From contig NXFV01001711.1 of the NCBI GenBank assembly GCA_002803225.1, positions 1 to 64,000 on the forward strand: 64,000 nt of DNA. Direction: 5' to 3'. A model generated the notes under the pieces. It was given only the letters and a program-made list of their open reading frames with translations. It did no database searches and had not been told where the DNA came from. Positions 60,925 to 64,000 of the stretch are shown piece after piece (position 1 is the stretch's first letter; each line of letters opens with the position of its first letter). Source of the DNA: Gamarada debralockiae (Eukaryota; Ascomycota; Leotiomycetes; Helotiales; Hyphodiscaceae). A program made the position numbers and the translations under genes.

Positions 60925-61161
60925 ATAGATTGTAGAGAACAAAGTTGTACATAAAGTGCCGTAATTTCATTAGCAACTATGAGAAGTTGCAAACGCTGAT
61001 GCAGTGGTCAGCTCGAGAGGTGAGAGCCCTGCAATGTGATCCATATCGTATTTCCCAAACGCCTTGCTTGCTAAAGCGCTGTGTCATAACTCGATCCGTA
61101 GAGGGAGAGTACAAATCCGTTGATCCTCCCAATAATACCCATGATCGGACCGTGGCAACCA

Positions 61162-62061
61162 TCAATCATACGTGATGATGTGGTTGAAATGACCAGGAAC
61201 CTTATTCCGACACTTCTCACAGTCATGTCGATATCCCATGCTAAAGGTTCTCTTCGTGCCAGTACCTCCAAGCTCTCCCATCCCAGTCCAGCTTCTCAGA
61301 CTATGCTTTGACCGAGTATGACCCTTCTTTGTCGGTGTATTCTTCTCCAACTCTTGAGCCGTACCCTCATACTCCATCTGCATCTCGCCCAAACCCTCCA
61401 CAATCACGCTTGGACTAGTCTCTCCCTCGCTAATAGGGCTTGGAAGTCGTCGACCTCGTCGGAACCGATCTACCCTAGCCTCGTCATCTGCAAAATCGGG
61501 GTCATGATGGATCGTAGCTTTCTCGGCGCGGATATATGGCGCGAAGGAGCTGTGGATCGGTGTAGGTATTCGGCCAGTGATGCTGGTTGATGGATCGTTG
61601 TGGAAGGGGCCAGGCGAAAGGTGGAAAGAATCTGACATCTCCATGTCGTCGCTGTAGAGACCTACGTCACTCATCTGGGTTGATTGCGAGCTGTTCATGG
61701 CGTCCAAAGATGGGGAGCTCGGAGTGATGGTGTGCGCAGGGGAGGAGGAATATGGCGAGAAGAAAGATCGAGGCTCTGCAGAAGCTGGTGGGGTACCTTC
61801 TGATTCGGAATCGGCTGGTGTGATGGTCGGTGGTGCTGGCTGAATAGTGTAGTCGATGGTAAATGGATTTTGACGAGTCTGCTTTGGTGATGTGCGATCA
61901 GGTAAGGCAGCAATGCGACGTTTCTTGGAGGTAGGATCAGTATCGAAGTTGTGATATGACATGGACTGGTCGGGACTCACAGTGCGATGCTCGCTGAAGC
62001 CTGATGTACCATAGCTTTCATCTTCTTCTCTGCCGCGCTTTTTAGACCATTGCTCGAACAT
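61162..62061 (-). CDS. Conserved fungal protein with C-terminal CxxC tail
   Basis: One exon gives 299 aa from Met at 62061 (the frame is open to 62187, but the MFEQWSKKR start is more family-like). A basic nuclear-localisation-like stretch (SKKRRIAALPDR, about residues 37-48) and long Ser/Pro-rich disordered segments precede a compact conserved tail: RTFSMGYRHDCEKCRNKVPGHFNHI. Two cysteines and two histidines there (CxxC-x8-H-x2-H, by position in the tail) could bind one zinc. Many filamentous fungi carry proteins with this tail; their function is not known to me. A nuclear role is inference. It is divergent from the DAHP synthase gene with 652 bases between starts. Confidence 0.7.
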   Translation of the reverse strand: MFEQWSKKRGREEDESYGTSGFSEHRTVSPDQSMSYHNFDTDPTSKKRRIAALPDRTSPKQTRQNPFTIDYTIQPAPPTITPADSESEGTPPASAEPRSFFSPYSSSPAHTITPSSPSLDAMNSSQSTQMSDVGLYSDDMEMSDSFHLSPGPFHNDPSTSITGRIPTPIHSSFAPYIRAEKATIHHDPDFADDEARVDRFRRGRRLPSPISEGETSPSVIVEGLGEMQMEYEGTAQELEKNTPTKKGHTRSKHSLRSWTGMGELGGTGTKRTFSMGYRHDCEKCRNKVPGHFNHIITYD

Positions 62062-63930
<1,869 letters not shown>

Positions 63931-64000
63931 ATAAAAGGAAGTTTGAACTTCAGGAAATGTTATGAAAAGCGGGGGTATCATGGGGCGTTTGGAGAACTTC
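63931..64000. other. 3' flank of DAHP synthase
   Basis: Too short to show anything beyond the 3' untranslated region. Confidence 0.5.

Overview
The window is nuclear DNA of a filamentous ascomycete (Pezizomycotina). Genes are split by short 46-75 base introns with GTRNGT donors, lariat sites and YAG acceptors. The families present (C6 zinc transcription factors, a WSC protein, a non-reducing polyketide synthase, NmrA-like and berberine-bridge-type oxidases) are fungal. A leotiomycete is my best guess, but that is inference. For the spliced models marked as resolved, the exon lengths were added up by hand and each sum is a multiple of three.

Layout. 0.4-1.9 kb: secreted three-WSC-domain protein. 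2.8-7.5 kb: a divergent sugar-use pair, an alpha-glucoside-type MFS permease (-) and a secreted GH27 alpha-galactosidase (+). 8.1-17 kb: C6-type regulator, NmrA-like protein, GMC oxidoreductase and a second regulator-like protein. 17.4-19.9 kb: three tandem decayed copies of one F-box-like gene. 20.4-22.3 kb: mitochondrial ribosomal protein mL50 and a small cysteine-rich membrane protein. 22.9-32.3 kb: a gene graveyard holding an OTT_1508-type deaminase relic, a wax-synthase relic, an unrecognised broken ORF and a monocarboxylate-transporter relic, with one intact secreted FAD oxidase (24.6-26.5 kb) inside it.

33.6-55.4 kb is a naphthol-type polyketide locus: a trihydroxynaphthalene-reductase-like SDR, an NmrA-like protein, a broken aldo-keto reductase, an AflR-like C6 regulator, a broken scytalone-dehydratase-like gene, a cytosolic FAD oxidase, and, divergent from it, a complete SAT-KS-AT-PT-ACP-ACP-TE synthase of the tetrahydroxynaphthalene (melanin) synthase type. 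A sedolisin peptidase relic lies just downstream. 57-64 kb is ordinary housekeeping: a DUF2458-like protein, a 3-ketoacyl-CoA thiolase, a conserved CxxC-tail protein and a DAHP synthase with a Gcn4/Cpc1-type site in its promoter.

How it fits together: the synthase would make a polyhydroxynaphthalene, the SDR and dehydratase would do melanin-type reduction and dehydration, and the FAD oxidase could oxidise or couple phenols. Two tailoring genes are damaged, so the locus looks like a pathway that is being lost or has been rebuilt. Several relics carry C-to-T or G-to-A type lesions (Trp and Arg codons to TGA, Cys to Tyr), which fits repeat-induced point mutation (RIP) in this lineage.
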